Source: Dimorphilus gyrociliatus (lineage: Eukaryota > Annelida > Polychaeta > Dinophilidae). Taken from it: a DNA stretch of 64,000 bases. Below are positions 40,323 through 53,351 of this stretch, in pieces. Numbering within the stretch: the first letter of the stretch is position 1; the number at the start of each line of letters is the position of its first letter. The notes below the pieces were generated by a model. It searched no databases. It saw nothing but the letters and a program-made list of their open reading frames with translations, and was not told the origin of the DNA. The stretch is from positions 674,916 through 738,915 of the forward strand of contig CAJFCJ010000020.1 of assembly GCA_904063045.1 (NCBI GenBank). The letters run 5' to 3'. Position numbers and translations under genes: made by a program.

Positions 40323-43300
40323 TTTTCTAAATTTTCTGTTTTATATTCCTTTCTCTTCCGCTTTTTTTTATCGATTAGAAAACGAACAAGAGGTAAACGA
40401 ATATGAAAGCGACTACCCTTTCCACATATCTACGTCTAGTAAACTATTATACGATAATTACCGTGAGCTTGGTGGGAACGATCACCGGCTTTCTTTTCGC
40501 TGTTAACACTGCTGCAGGATTCTGAATTGCGTTCTCTATAACGTCTCGGTGGAACAGGTGGAGGTTGTTTAGATGGGGAGTTAGCTGTTGAGCTAACGCT
40601 TGAGCTCTCCATCGTCAAAGTTAGCTTGGGGGGTGGAGGTGTAGTAGGTGAAGGCGGACTCTTCGACTTTCGAGGAACAATAGGGGAAACAGTGCTTGTT
40701 GGAAGAGGGTCGTGCTTATTATTGTGAGGTTTAGTCTTAGATCTCAGACCGATCAGCTTATTCATGCTATCCAAACTCGTTACTCCTGAAAATAAGAAAG
40801 ACTAATTAATTACTTAATTATTAATACTAAAATTAATTAGGTTCAACAAAAAAGTTCAAGCAATACAGCTATAAAATTATATATACAATAAAGACACATT
40901 TGGTGAAAAACTTTCATGCAAAGCAAACATTGATGAGGACAATAAACGTAATGTCACGAGTATGTAAATATATACACTAAATTTGCTATGAATGCATTCT
41001 TTGTAGTTTTTTCTGTTTTTTTTTTTACAACACTTTATAGAAACCTCTTGCATCCGACTTTAAAATATTATCACCAAAAGTCCAACTACGTTTTCTTACC
41101 ACTTCAGCAGGACCTAGTCTATCAGCTAAATTTGGAATATGGCTTAGAAATTATTCGACAAAATAATTAATGTAATTTTAATAGAAAAAGAGACATTTAA
41201 GAAGTATTGATACAAAAAAAAAACAGATAATTAAAATAATAAAATAGGCAATTATTTACCAAAGGCATTCGGAGCTAAACTTGTAGCTGAATTTCTGGTT
41301 GATCTGGATTGGATGGATGGTGATGACTCTCTCTTTAATCCTCGTAGAGAGCCTAAAAGAGAAATCATTTATTTTATCGTTAATAGACTCAACAGGCGGA
41401 GGGAAAATTTTAATTAAAGCTGAATTATTGACTGATTCTGACCTTCCTTTGAATCGCACTGCTGGGCCAATTCCTTTAGTTCTTCATCGTCCTCAATAAC
41501 CTTTAACTTCTCTAAATAGTCTCTAACTTTTCTAACCATTTGCCCCTCTTCATATATTTTTTTTAGGTTAGGTGCAGTTGAGGCTTTTCTTTTCCTTCTT
41601 ATTGTCGCTACGGCTAAAGCGGCATTCGATGGAGCCGATAGCGATCGAGATCCAAAGGCGCTGAATACCCTTTCAGCGTGCGCTCCTGTCGTTGGTAATC
41701 CGTGCATAAACAAAGTGTGCATAGGATTTTGAATGGTTGCCATGTTTGATATGTGCCGAATCTCTCTTGCTAGCATTCTTAATTTTTCAAAGTTGATCAA
41801 ACCCTCGACAAAGTCATCATTACCGAGGTGAATGAAAGACAAATCCTTTTTAAATAACGGAAAGAAAGGTATCATGGGTGGTTCTATTCGCTCGCTATTG
41901 ACCAGCCGTCTATAATTCGAGAAATTACGTAACGGCATGAACAATTGTCTTAGATCTTCCAACAGGTTTGTGTACTTTCTGCTAACTTTTTCCCAAGTTG
42001 CGTTCAACTTCGATAGCAGTGTGTGGTCTAATCCACTAACAATGGCGAATACAGAATTGAAATTTTTCAATTCCCTACAATGGCGTGCAATCTTTATGAA
42101 ATGTTTTATGAATTTTACCCGACGCACAAGATTCGTTTCTTTTAGGATTTCAGTTACCACCCAAAGGGTTTCCTTATTCACTAACTTTACAAAGTCCATC
42201 AAATTTGGTGTTCCAAAAACGCTACCTTTGTCAAATAAATCATCTATGTATTCAGTTGGGTGAATACTATTGAAAAGTCGGAAATCATTTAAGGTTAACT
42301 GAGCTGCTATTTCAGCCGGATGCAATTGGAGGAGACTGGTTAAACCTTCTTTTAACAATTCCCCTTTTTGTTCATCTGGAATTAATGGCTCCGTTTCTGT
42401 ATTTTCCTTTAAGTAGTACCTTCCGTTAAGGCTGCTCCTCTCTGCTAAATTATCCAACTGGTCAGGCAAACGTTTCTGTTTTACAACGTCTTCTGTTTCA
42501 ATTGTTACGATGCATAAAGAAAACTTTGTGCTCGGCTCAGTCATTCCGAATTGTTTCAATGCCAACATAACAACCTGCTGAGCCGTCGTTTCCTGTCAGG
42601 CGTAATATAGTACATTATATTATTAAATATGGTTTTTTTTCTAAAGGAAAAATCTTGTTTACCTTTTGTATTGGTAAATATTTAAAGGTTTGATCAGATC
42701 TATAGACTTTAATAACGTAATCAGGAAAAGCTCTAAATTCTGAATCGTCAAAAGCACTTAAATCTGGATTCGATGTCGACAATTGTATACTGCCAGAAGA
42801 ACTCAGACTCCTTTTCAAAGTTCTCCCCTCAGGCTTGTCTGTGACAGCTTTTGGTCTCCAGTATAATTTCATTAGTGCCTTCCGAATTTTCATTGCCTTG
42901 CTACCGCTTATAAAACTCTTTTTTTCTTTGTCAGTGGAATTTGATTTTAGTACAGACTTGACGCCTAACGCCTGCAAATCTGGTGCAGACAACCTCTGAG
43001 GTCGTGTTTCATTTCTATTCGTTTCATGAGATTCTATAGAGAGACCTTCCAAATTGACATGCGTTGATTCTTGCAGGAGATCAGTAAATGCTAAAAAGAG
43101 AAAAATGAATTTATAGTTAAACAGAAAAAATTACTTACTCCCATTAGGAGAAGTGTAAAAGAAACTGAGTTAAGAATAAAAGAATTAGTACTAGGGTTTC
43201 AGGCAAAATCGTTGGGGGAGGGTAGCGAACCAGCAGTAGTGAAAATGGGGTGAAGGAAATTATAAATGATAGATAATAATAAAAATGGGAATAATAATCA

Positions 43301-46300
43301 GTTAGTTAATTATTTAATTATGAAATGATTTTTTTGTCTGTTTATCTTTTTCGAAAGCATGCAAGATCTTACAATTTTTATCCTTATTATCCTTGAATAA
43401 GGACCAAGGTTTCATGTATCGTAGGAGAGCTGTAAATATTAATCCACAAACCACTTTATATTAAGGATTTCTCTAATACAAAACAAACTTAAGGGCGTTT
43501 AGAAAACAAGGTGTTTTTTTGAAAATATAATTACTACAATAATAAGTGGAAAGGAAACGTGGAAAAATTTACTTACCCATTAGATTTGATTTGACGACCA
43601 TTGATAAGTGAGTGGACCCTCTCAGAATTTCTAGAGCTTTTTTATGGGTTATCTTATCGAAACTTTGGTTGTTGACTTGTAAAATTTGATCACCCCTCTT
43701 TAAACCTGCCTCGTGAGCTTTCGTATTTTTCTGCACATTTGTAATAAAAATTGGGGCCCCCCTTTCTTGACCTCCGAGTATGTGAAATTGTAGGACTTGA
43801 TTACGATCCGATCGTCTTACCACAACATTCCTAGGCCTAGCCTTAGCTGCGCACGCAATATTCAACAATCTTAATTGGCCTTCCATTCTCTCTTGAGTTA
43901 AGAGATTTTCAAATTTTTCTAAAAATTCACTCATACCCGATTCACTTTCAAAGTCGTTGTAGTGATTATTTACCCATAACAGAACAATTCTAGTTACCTG
44001 GTACAGAAATAATGAACAAAGGCTTTCAATAGATTCTTTTCTTATTATATTACCCTTACCCTATCCCGCAGTCTCTTATCGTCAAACCACGCTAATAGCT
44101 TTGAAGTTAGTTCATATGGAGATGACAAGAACGTTCGGTAAGTTAGTAAAAAGTCTTCCACGTATGATGGATCGGTATTTGAAATTTCCAACAAGTGATC
44201 CAAGAGTTTATCTTTTGTGCCCTATGTTTCATTGTTATGAATGATACAAAAAAACGAAATTTATTCGTACCAATTTGCTTTCGAATCAAATTTTAACTAA
44301 CCCTTATTACGGTGAAGTCTTTTTTCGATCCACCGGCAACCTGTTGTTCAGTAACGAGAACTACTTTATTATTCTCTTCGTGCCGTATCGTGTTCTCTTC
44401 CCCCTATTTTAATAGTCACAAATATATTCAATATGAAAATAACAACAATACGATAAAGTAATGATAGATATTATAAATAGTATGTTATTTTTTATTTTTA
44501 CCTGAGTTAAAATACGATAATAATTCTCTTGATCGATGCAAATAAATTGACAATTGTCAACTTTAGTTCGCATAACTCCAACATGCTTTTGAATTTCTTT
44601 CGAAGCAGATATTCCAAAGCTACAAAAAAAAATTGCGAGGTATGGATTTAGATAAAACAAACTAGAGTGCATTCTATAACCATAAATTGCACTTACGATT
44701 CACCCATGTTATAAGTAAGGACGGTTTTATCGGGTTTTATCACTTCGACGTGTCCATTCAGTATTACGGACCAAGAATCCAGTATTTCTCCATCTTCTAG
44801 AACGGTCATATTGGCTTTGTCTACAACTGCAAGAGCCATTACTCTACACATTTCTCTTCTAATAGCCATTGTCATATTGGCAAAAGCCGGTAAATGTTTA
44901 AAATTTTCTAACAATGTTTCGATATCATCGTCAGTCCTTTCATTTTTAGATTTTTCAAATATTTCTTGTACATTATCCCTAACAGTTGACTAAAAGTTAT
45001 TTTGAACGATTTTTTTAGATATTGGTCATTTTTCATGAAATTTAAATCTCCTACCCCGTCGGAACTTTCAACGTAACCTTCCTCGTCATCAGAGTCTACA
45101 AGAGTTTCCGTCAATCCGGATAAATCAGCAACTTCACCGCTTACACTACTCTGCATCATATCCGAACCGCTATAGGCGCTAGAAGTATCGGAAGCATGAG
45201 AATTCCGCTTACAAGCAGCAGTTCTAGCAGCTTGTAAGCGATGTTCGCCATCCTTATTATAATCATTTCCGTGTACCATTGTTAATTCGTCTGGTCGTAG
45301 CTATTATCATCACATAGGTTTTTATATGTTTGTATATAAACGTAATTTATACATACACAATGGTATGTATAAAAAAAAAACAAAAAGACAGAAAATTGTT
45401 TCAAAGCCTTACATGATCGATTAATCCGTCCGTTGAATGAATTCGGTATCTGGTCAACCGTACATCGCAATCGTCGCCGAAGCATTTCTCTATCATCGAC
45501 CGTCGGTTCGACGCCTCTTCAATCTGTACATCCGGGTAGTCAATCTGAAAAAAAAACACACGGTTAAAAACAAAATTGAAAAAATCGTGAGCATGAATAA
45601 AGAGTTCTAAATAAATAGCTCAAAAACTATCAATACAATAACATACTATAATATTGTAAAGTTGGGTAATACTCACGACTATCATATCCGAACTATCCAA
45701 TACTAGACATTGATTCATTCTTCTTCTACATTCGGCTGTCCTCTTACCGAAGCTAGAAGGAAGATATTTTACTTTTTATCATATGCTAAGAAAGAGAAGC
45801 GAACAACTAAAAAAGGTGAAAAGAAGAAACGTACGCAACTTATACAAGCCTATAAACGATTCAAATATTATACTCAATTGTACAATAGAGCCCCTCTAAA
45901 GTCTCTTTCAATAAATCAAATGGTGATATTTTTACAAAAATTCACAACCGCGTTTGACAAGCGATAATTTAGCAGAAAGAGAAAACCTTGAGCAAGTGAC
46001 ACAAAAGCTGAAGCGTTGACATTCGCCATTTTCTTAAAGGCGCTGTTACGTAAAAAAGAACATTACGTTGACGAGTGTCTTCCATTTAACAAAGTCGGTA
46101 GGAGAAGGCGGCCCTTTTATCGAAAATTACGCACTTGCCACTAAGTAAAAGCGTTGGAAAGAGATTACCATCTCTCTTCGAGGGGGTAAAAAAAGTTGTA
46201 TACAAAAGGTGTTTGATTTAGGAGAATGGGTCCAAAACGTACTTGTTTAAAACATTAAATGCGAACAACATTTATAATTAGAAAAGTTACCATAAGAAAA

Positions 46301-46762
46301 AGAAGAAGAAAAGAAAAACTATTCCTTTTTTTTTGAAACCGTTACAATGAGTTACAATGGACTAACAGCCATCGGCATGTTCAGACTAATATTAATCTTA
46401 ATAAGCACTAGCATCGCTCTTTAAAACTTGATGAGTATGCAAAAATATATATAAGAATAGAAAAACATAGAAAATTGTAACTATTGTCAGAGTCAGGTGA
46501 AACGAAGTAATCGGGTGAATTTTTTCGTATTAGCTCTTATTAAAAATTTATGAAACACAAGACGTAAATCAAAGGAAGTGTAAATATGGTAAAAATAATA
46601 TCAAGAAATCAAAACAAATACAACAGTTGCTGGTGAGTAATAAGCCTACCTCGTCACTGGTCTCTTTACAACGACAAGCACCCCATCTATTTCTTCAACG
46701 ACATCATACTGATATTCGATTGGGCAATTGTTATTCGCCAATACAATATCCAAATCGAACAT
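39489..46762 (-). CDS. Rap guanine nucleotide exchange factor 2/6 (PDZ-GEF)
   Basis: Activates Rap1/Rap2 at membranes. Minus-strand exons: 46762-46650, 45752-45677, 45544-45413, 45300-45055, 44989-44697, 44619-44502, 44403-44302, 44221-44060, 43997-43577, 43090-42663, 42592-41443, 41352-41260, 40785-40462, 40268-40155, 39825-39643 and 39529-39489, giving 1331 aa in frame. In order: a remnant first cyclic-nucleotide-like domain (SFGK...[12 protein letters not shown]), an acidic linker, the second cNMP-like domain ([24 protein letters not shown]), a REM domain ([15 protein letters not shown]), PDZ ([20 protein letters not shown]), a Ras-association domain ([11 protein letters not shown]), CDC25 catalytic core (about 785-990, [14 protein letters not shown] to [11 protein letters not shown]), and a proline/serine-rich tail with [10 protein letters not shown] and RLPSYNDAV. 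The short N terminus and the small last exon ([12 protein letters not shown]) are the least certain parts. Confidence 0.92.
39597..39621. repeat. CT/TA microsatellite in RAPGEF intron
   Basis: CT run followed by a TA run close to the splice donor of the penultimate exon. Confidence 0.8.
40290..40322. repeat. TA microsatellite in RAPGEF intron
   Basis: Pure TA run about 22 bp upstream (on the minus strand) of the exon starting at 40268, close to its acceptor. Confidence 0.85.
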
Positions 46763-48359
46763 AATTCAACTTTATATACGAAGAATGAACGTTACGAAAA
46801 AACTATAGCACTCGACGTCTTCGGCTTTAATGAGAATAAGGGTACTGACAACAAAAGAAAAGCGAACTGCAAACGCACTCTATAAACCCATTTTTAGCGG
46901 CGTTGCGAACATCACCGTCATTTTCCGCGTATGAACTATGCATTTAGATTATTTTTCTAAGAGAAAGAATGACAGAGGGAGGAGAAGGAGGAGGAGAAGG
47001 GGGGGGAGGGAGAGAATTTATAAAAATAATAAACAGGCGCTGTATATTTTGTATTCTAAAATACCCTATATATCAAATTGAGGGTGATACTGAAAAAAAA
47101 CTTATATAAAGCGTCGAAACCAAACCTGACAGTGGAAGTGATATAGTGCAAAGAGAAGAAAAAAACAATCAACAAAAAAAGATCCAAAGTACCGCAGATG
47201 GCGCTTATTCTTTTCATAAATAACATAATTTTTACTGATAATATCGAGAAAAGAGTTTTTATAAGAACTTACCAATTACGTGGGAAGTATAATTCCTTTT
47301 CAATTATAACCAAGCCGGATAATAAGATATACCAGCAAGTGCTCAACTCTCCCTCACTGTTTTTAAATTAAGAGAAAGGATATAAAAAAGAATGAGCGAG
47401 GTGGATATTCGTCAGTTTATATTGAGTAGTAGCTTTTATCGTTGTCCGCTCAGTTAAGCGTTTTAATATTACGATTCATTAAGTATTCGTACTTACTAAA
47501 ATAGTACTTCGTTTCCATCATAGCTTTCGTATCGAGAGTTACAGGCCAAAGATTTCAAGGCTGGTTCCTTCAGAGAATTTAGGCAGCTAAAGGTTCTCAA
47601 GTTCTTTACTATAATATCTAAATCCTGTAAATAAAGATAGCAATGAAAAGTGGATAAATTGCGTTAAAACTTGTAAATAATTATTATGAATAATCGGTCA
47701 TAACTGCTCGATAATAATAGGATTAGTAACGAATGGAGAAAAGTCAATAGCCATATTTAGGTCAATAGAATTCAGTTCGGCCGCTAAAAATTCAATCACA
47801 AACATAAAATTCAAACAGCTGCCGCACGACCGAAAACAAAGTTATTACTGTATTAGTTATATACTGTATATATACATTTGTTTTCTCTCTCTCTCTCTCT
47901 CTCTGTCGCTTTATCTCTCGCTCTCTTTTCTGGCTGCTTAAACTACATTAAATAAAGTTTTATCGTAACAGTATAGCTACTTTTTTAGTTCTCTTTTTTA
48001 TGCATATAAATTTTCAGCCTTTTGAAATTCAATAGGCGTCCTAAAAGTTTTCTTGGTATTTAAAAATTGTAAATAAACGAGTAAACCTTATATAAACATT
48101 TATTATACGCAAACAATAAGATCGACGTTAAGTTAAATAAAAAGCAACAGCTGATATGTTTATTAACTTCTTATCTATAAGCAACATTACACGCCACTCT
48201 TGATTGACTTGCATTGATTTTACTTATTAGCATAACAGAATTAAGGAATTAGTCATTTAATTTACTTTTCAAACTATTGGATAAACTCTCTTTTATACTA
48301 TGATTAACATAATAGTTTTGCATCATTAGTAATATCTTTGCAAAATTTTACTCGAAATT
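46763..48359. other. 5' flank of RAPGEF and downstream side of the unrecognised exon
   Basis: It holds a GGAGA purine run at 46975-47015, an AGATGGCG motif at 47195-47204, an ATACTGTATA core at 47861-47870 and a CT run at 47886-47905. CpG-containing sequence at 46800-46930 may be the RAPGEF promoter. No coding exon is supported. Confidence 0.5.
47195..47204 (+). promoter_or_regulatory. AGATGGCG-type motif (CTCF/YY1-like)
   Basis: CAGATGGCGC about 430 bp upstream of the RAPGEF start. Confidence 0.35.
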
Positions 48360-48716
48360 TTATATTGTTACCTCTTTTGTCCTTCGATCGCACGGTTTGC
48401 GGAGAGCTTGTAAAAACTTTTCGCTAATTCCATTTTCTTCCATGACTTTCTTTAAATCTTTGATTAATGAAACATATCGATCCGCCAGCCCAGTCTTTAT
48501 ATTGTAAAAAGCTTTATTTACGTTTGAGCTTGAAATTGGACAATGCTTTAAAAACCTATCACAGATTGCTGAGTATTCGTTAAGAAATGTAAATAAAATA
48601 AATTTAAAATCCTTAGATATCCAATGGCTTATGATCACATGATGTTTTAAAAACTTGGTATAATCGAAAAAATATCCGGCGTCAATGTAAGTCTGCCACC
48701 AGAAAGTAGTCGGGTA
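48360..48716 (-). other. Unrecognised open exon or gene fragment
   Basis: A minus-strand frame of 118 codons with protein-like composition: YPTTFWWQTYIDAGYFFDYT near its start and ALRKPCDRRTKE near its end, with amphipathic helix-like stretches between. It opens after a TATAG/TAG acceptor-like sequence and has no ATG near the beginning, so it cannot be a complete gene. It could be an internal or 3' exon with the rest undetected, or a pseudogene fragment. A GAG|GTAACA donor-like site occurs four codons before the stop. I do not recognise the family. Confidence 0.35.
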
Positions 48717-49191
48717 CTACTATAAACCGGAAAGTAGGTGTCATTTTCATAGTTGTTTTCGTATAAACATATTTTTATAATTTTTTGATTTTTTAAACTT
48801 CTCAAGTGTAAATAATAATTGTTCAATTACCATTTTAAATTATACGAAGTTAACTGGCGCGTTCTTTGAACCGAAACGTTATAATAGCCGTAGCATATTT
48901 CCTTACACATATAATATACACAATATGACACAATGGTCTTAACTTTAAGTCCCTCCCTTTATATTGTACACGCCCGAAATTAACAAATGTTTCACTTAAC
49001 AAAAATAAATCCGTAAAACTATACACAAATCTACATTATAAATATTTAGATATTTGGAATACTGTACAGATATATTTCAAGTATGAAGTATATGCACTAT
49101 ATACGGATACATAAGAGCATATGTCGACATTTATGCGTATAAATAAGCTTATTTATTCATATTACGCCCACTAGAACTATTCCTAAAGCTG
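48717..49191. other. Intergenic, AT-rich
   Basis: 3' flank of METTL5. No coding exon is recognised that could supply an upstream start for the frame at 48360-48716. Confidence 0.45.
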
Positions 49192-49932
49192 TCAAGAAGG
49201 ATTGGGTGTAAATCTGAACACATCGACTTCAATATCAACTGACTTCTGCTTATGAAACTTATAAGTCTGAGGAATATTGAATCTCAATTGAGCAATTACT
49301 TCGGAAGAGTATCCCCATTCACCCATTTTTGATAAAATATACTTTCTAGTGCTTGTTTTATGAAAGGAATAGATGGCTGAATTACTCATCCACATAGCAG
49401 CCTTAAGGAAATCCATATCAATACCAGAGTTATTTTTTGTTCCAAATGGTGGATTTGTAATGACCGTGTCGAACTTTTTGTGAAATTTTTCGTTATCAAT
49501 TACTTTTAAAACATCCATTTGTAAGAGATCAACATTATCAATTTCCATATCTTTAATATTCGTATCACACACTTCTAAGGCGTCAGAATCAATATCAATA
49601 CTTAAACAATAATTGCACCCTAGAACAACAGCACCAATTGAGAGAACGCCGCAACCACACCCTAAATCAACTATTGTTTTTTCGTTAATGTCGTTCCAAC
49701 GACTCTCAATTGTATGAAGTACGGAAGCTGTTAAGGAAATATGGCACAATTAAATCATGACCTAGATTTAAGTTATCTTCTTTTTATTTCTCTCTTTTGA
49801 GAGAGATATTTTTGTATCATCACCTGATAGATGAGGTGTTGTGGGATATTGTTCTAATTGAACCTTTGGATTATTGAACGTTTCCACTTCTTGCAGTATA
49901 CTCTCCAATTTTTTTAATTTCACATGTGCCAT
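49192..49932 (-). CDS. METTL5: 18S rRNA N6-adenosine methyltransferase METTL5
   Basis: SAM-dependent methyltransferase that modifies one adenosine of 18S rRNA as a heterodimer with TRMT112. Two minus-strand exons, 49932-49824 and 49727-49192, give 214 aa; the human protein is about the same size. The N terminus MAHVKLKKLESILQEVETF is typical. Motif I is VDLGCGCGVLSIGA and the catalytic motif is NPPFGT. The acidic SAM-ribose residue lies in SIDIDSDALEVCD. The intron splits the protein just after YPTTPHLS. It is arranged head-to-head with ZFAND4, 661 bp apart. Confidence 0.95.
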
Positions 49933-50593
49933 GAATTCTCAGCGGGTTTATCAGTAACAAGGACCAATCAAAACATTCAAAATTAAGGGGTAAAGCTGAA
50001 AAATCTGGGGAAAATTGGAAAAACACGTGAAACTTGAAAATGTAGATGGCGTTAAAGATACGAACGGTGTCACGTGACATTGTTTACTTGACTACCGCTA
50101 CAAACAAGGCTGAAAAATAGACTTTTCCTGGAAATTTTTATTGTGTACATCATAATCTAAAAGTTTATTTAAAAAATAATTGTAAAGGTAACATTCGAAC
50201 AGAACTATGATATTTCTTTGAATATGCAAATTGGATAAGAAAGGATTTTTTTCAGAACTTGAAGGTATTTGCTACAGCTTTTAGCGTCATCTATCGTACA
50301 AGTGGTACATCCGGGATATAGACAGGCATTTTGGATTCTTTAGTTCGTTATTTCAGATAATTTTCAATTCGTTCATATTCATATTCAAACATTCATTGGC
50401 ACGAATATGATTCAATTGCTATAAGGAAGCTTGAAGATAGTGAACTGCTGCATGACAATAATATTTGAAGAAATTTACTGTTCATTTTTAAAATTGAACA
50501 TTGGTTAAGATATCGATGAACTAAAGAATAACGAATATACAAGAAGAACTACGTTATTCAATCTAAGCGAGATAATTAGCAAAGTGAAATAGG
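49933..50593. promoter_or_regulatory. Divergent promoter region, METTL5 / ZFAND4
   Basis: 661 bp between opposite start codons. It includes an AGATGGCG motif at 50043-50052, an E-box palindrome GTCACGTGAC at about 50070 and a degenerate minus-strand copy of the first motif (ATGACGC) near 50285. Confidence 0.5.
50043..50052 (+). promoter_or_regulatory. AGATGGCG-type motif (CTCF/YY1-like)
   Basis: TAGATGGCGT, 111 bp upstream of the METTL5 start codon, next to a GTCACGTGAC E-box. Confidence 0.4.
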
Positions 50594-52786
50594 ATGAGAT
50601 CTGTCAAATTATTTATTGAAACACTGACTGGTGGAAAATTCGAACTTACTGTTCAACCAGAAGACACAATTGAAATGGTCAAAAATAGAATAACAAAGAT
50701 CGAAGGTTTGTCAAAGTATTTTAAGTCCTTTATCCCTTTTTCAAGGATGTTACAAATACGAGATAATAAGAATAACAACTTATTATTCATTCTATTTAAA
50801 TATATAGTTAGTTACAAAGAATCGATAGTGTATTTTATAGAAGAGTTGCATAATACTGAATATTATAATTTAGTCGTTACGGTGTTACTATTACACATGA
50901 AAACAACAATAGGAATAAAAAGAAAACAATTTTTTCTTAAAACTACCAATGACCGATTTTAATCCTGTTTAAGTACTGCTTTCTCTAATAATCAATATAT
51001 TTGCTATTAGCATTCAATACTAAATAAACGTATTATTTTTTCTTCAAATATGTTAATATGCTCTTTTTTTTAACAGGAATATCTGTTCCACAACAACAAC
51101 TAGTCCATGATGAAATGGAATTACACGATGAGAAACGAATATCAGATTATCCTGCACTTTTTCCCAGAGCAAAATTGCGTTTAATGGTGGCCATGCGAGG
51201 CGGACCCATAAATACCAGACGAAGTTTGTATTGTTTTTTCATTTCAACGTTATCTAATATATGTCCTAATTCTTATCGTATTTATTATTTCTTTATTAAG
51301 TAATTGATTAATGAAAAAAGAGCTGACTGTTTGGAATATTGAAATGGTTCATTTTCGACTGCGCATATATATATATATATTTATGTTCTTAATGTTTGTC
51401 GAACGTGAAGGCCATTCTCTAAGTTGATAAGAACTTTAATCTCTATAGCTCTATAATAATTTGAGTCTTGTTTTGTAAATAATATTTATTTTGTTCTCAT
51501 TTTTAACTATTTTTAGTAACAGTGGACGAAAATGCTGTTCTTGCTAGAGATATTGGAGAATGTTTAGATTCAAATGAAGATTTTCTTGAAAGATTAGAAC
51601 GACTATCGGGAAATCAGCTTCCTGTTACATTGGTTGTCTTGCATGATGGGAAACATTATAATCTTTTTCGAATAGTCGATAAACCGGATTCACCTTATAG
51701 TAGCGATTCTCTATCAGCAACATCTGCTTTAGCAGATGATAATGATATTGCTGAATCTTTTAAGCTAGACGATGAAAATGAAACTACGAAGGAAAAAGTT
51801 CGTCAATTGAAAATACAAATGGAAAAATTAAATTTAGGGAAAGCTAATAAAAGTATTCCGATACATGTACCAAGACCTCCGTCCACATCTTCGAATAATA
51901 ATAGGACTAATCTACGTACTTTCAAAAATTCAAATACAATGTCTTCCGTAAATCATCATCCGACATATAACAATAGAAACGTTTGTCTGCCGCCTCTTCA
52001 TCAAGAAATGTATTTACCTGACTCTAAGCCAACTTCCGCAATGTCTATTCGGGAGGGAGCGGAGGGAGTACCTCCTCCTCGTTCAGTGCTAGAGGCCGTT
52101 CGAGAAGAAAACTCAAGTCAGAGTAGAAAAACATCTGCCTCCATTTTTCTCGAAAGTTTAAGTCATCAAGAAGCTAGAGGCTTATTAAGACAAGCATCTA
52201 TAGAACGTTTCGGTTCTTCTTACGAAAGATTTGGTGGTTCAAATGTAACATTTACTCCAATGCCTCCTTCAACGCGACTTTCGGCACAGTCCAGGAGTAC
52301 TTCTGAAAAGAGATTGTTGGTTGGTATATATTACTCTGTCTCTTTGCTTATATGATCCTACTTCCTCTTTATCTTTCTCTTTCCGCTTAAACAGTCCTCT
52401 CGGTTACGAACTTTCTCTGGATCCCAAAAAGGTCGAATCTTATCACCTACTCACCGACTACCACCTGTCAAACAGAAGAAAAAGACGAAACGTTGTTTTG
52501 TCTGTACTAAGAAACTGGGTCTAGCAAATAGTTTCCAATGCAAGTAAGTAATTCAACTCGTGTCCTAAATGAAAAAAGGAACCTAATTTGACATCTCTTT
52601 ATTTTTAATTACATATTTAATGAATATTCATTGAAATTTCTCCCATTCAGATGTAATAATTTCTTTTGTGCCACTCACCGATACGCTGAATCGCACAGTT
52701 GTCCTTTCGATTATAAGACAGAGGGAAGAAAGCTTATCGAGAAGAATAATCCAGTTGTAACAGCACCCAAGTTGCCTAAAATTTAA
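50594..52786 (+). CDS. ZFAND4: AN1-type zinc finger protein with N-terminal ubiquitin-like domain (ZFAND4)
   Basis: Probable ubiquitin/proteasome-pathway factor. Exons: 50594-50705, 51077-51223, 51517-52319, 52395-52543 and 52651-52786, giving 448 aa. Residues 1-85 are ubiquitin-like (MRSVKLFIETLTGGKFEL ... LRLMVAMRGGPINTRR); the last segment is nearly identical to the human ZFAND4 signature. The middle is low-complexity apart from a short helix (QLKIQMEKLNLGKANKS) also found in the human protein. The AN1 finger is CFVCTKKLGLANSFQCKCNN followed by FFCATHRYAESHSCPF, and the protein ends NPVVTAPKLPKI, the family terminus. The frame continues past the 52319 donor into intron 3, which would give a truncated AN1-less product if unspliced. 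Confidence 0.94.
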
Positions 52787-53351
52787 CAACTCCAAGCTAA
52801 AGTTGTCTGTGATAAGAAAACAAAAAATAATGATAAAAAACTGAAATTATAGAAAAAACTGTTAGATTTCTATTTCATTTTTTTCTTGAAAGAACTGATC
52901 CTTCTAATTTTTTAGGATGATATTATTGAAAATCATTCCAAAAACAATCTCATCGTTTGTTTTGCTTTTTGTGGAATGACTGTGATGAACCCTAATATTT
53001 TTTTCCCTACATACACACGTCCCTATTAAAGAAATTTATCAGTCTGTTTAAAATAACAAAGTCGATAGTCTAAATATGACAGTACAGACTGCTTAGTGTC
53101 ATAATTCGTCTAGTACATGATTCTGTCCTTATTTTACAATTATTAATTGATTTTACAGTTTTTTTTTGTGACATAGACTGATTATTTATGCAATTACGTT
53201 TTTTTTAAAAAGAAAATTTCAAAGTGAAGTTTCCAATCTATTCCAAAAAGAACCGTATAAGTTTCAACAGCATTACATACTGGAATGTACAACTACATAT
53301 ACCTTCAGTATCATAACAATTATATACTGTTTTACAGAAAAAAAATTGTTA
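52787..53351. other. Convergent 3' intergenic region
   Basis: 3' UTRs of ZFAND4 (+) and the galactosyltransferase-like gene (-). No coding features seen. Confidence 0.6.

Noticed and set aside
45710-45967. 85-codon plus-strand frame overlapping RAPGEF exon 2 and intron 1
   Set aside because: Lysine-rich, no recognised domain, and antisense to a well supported exon.
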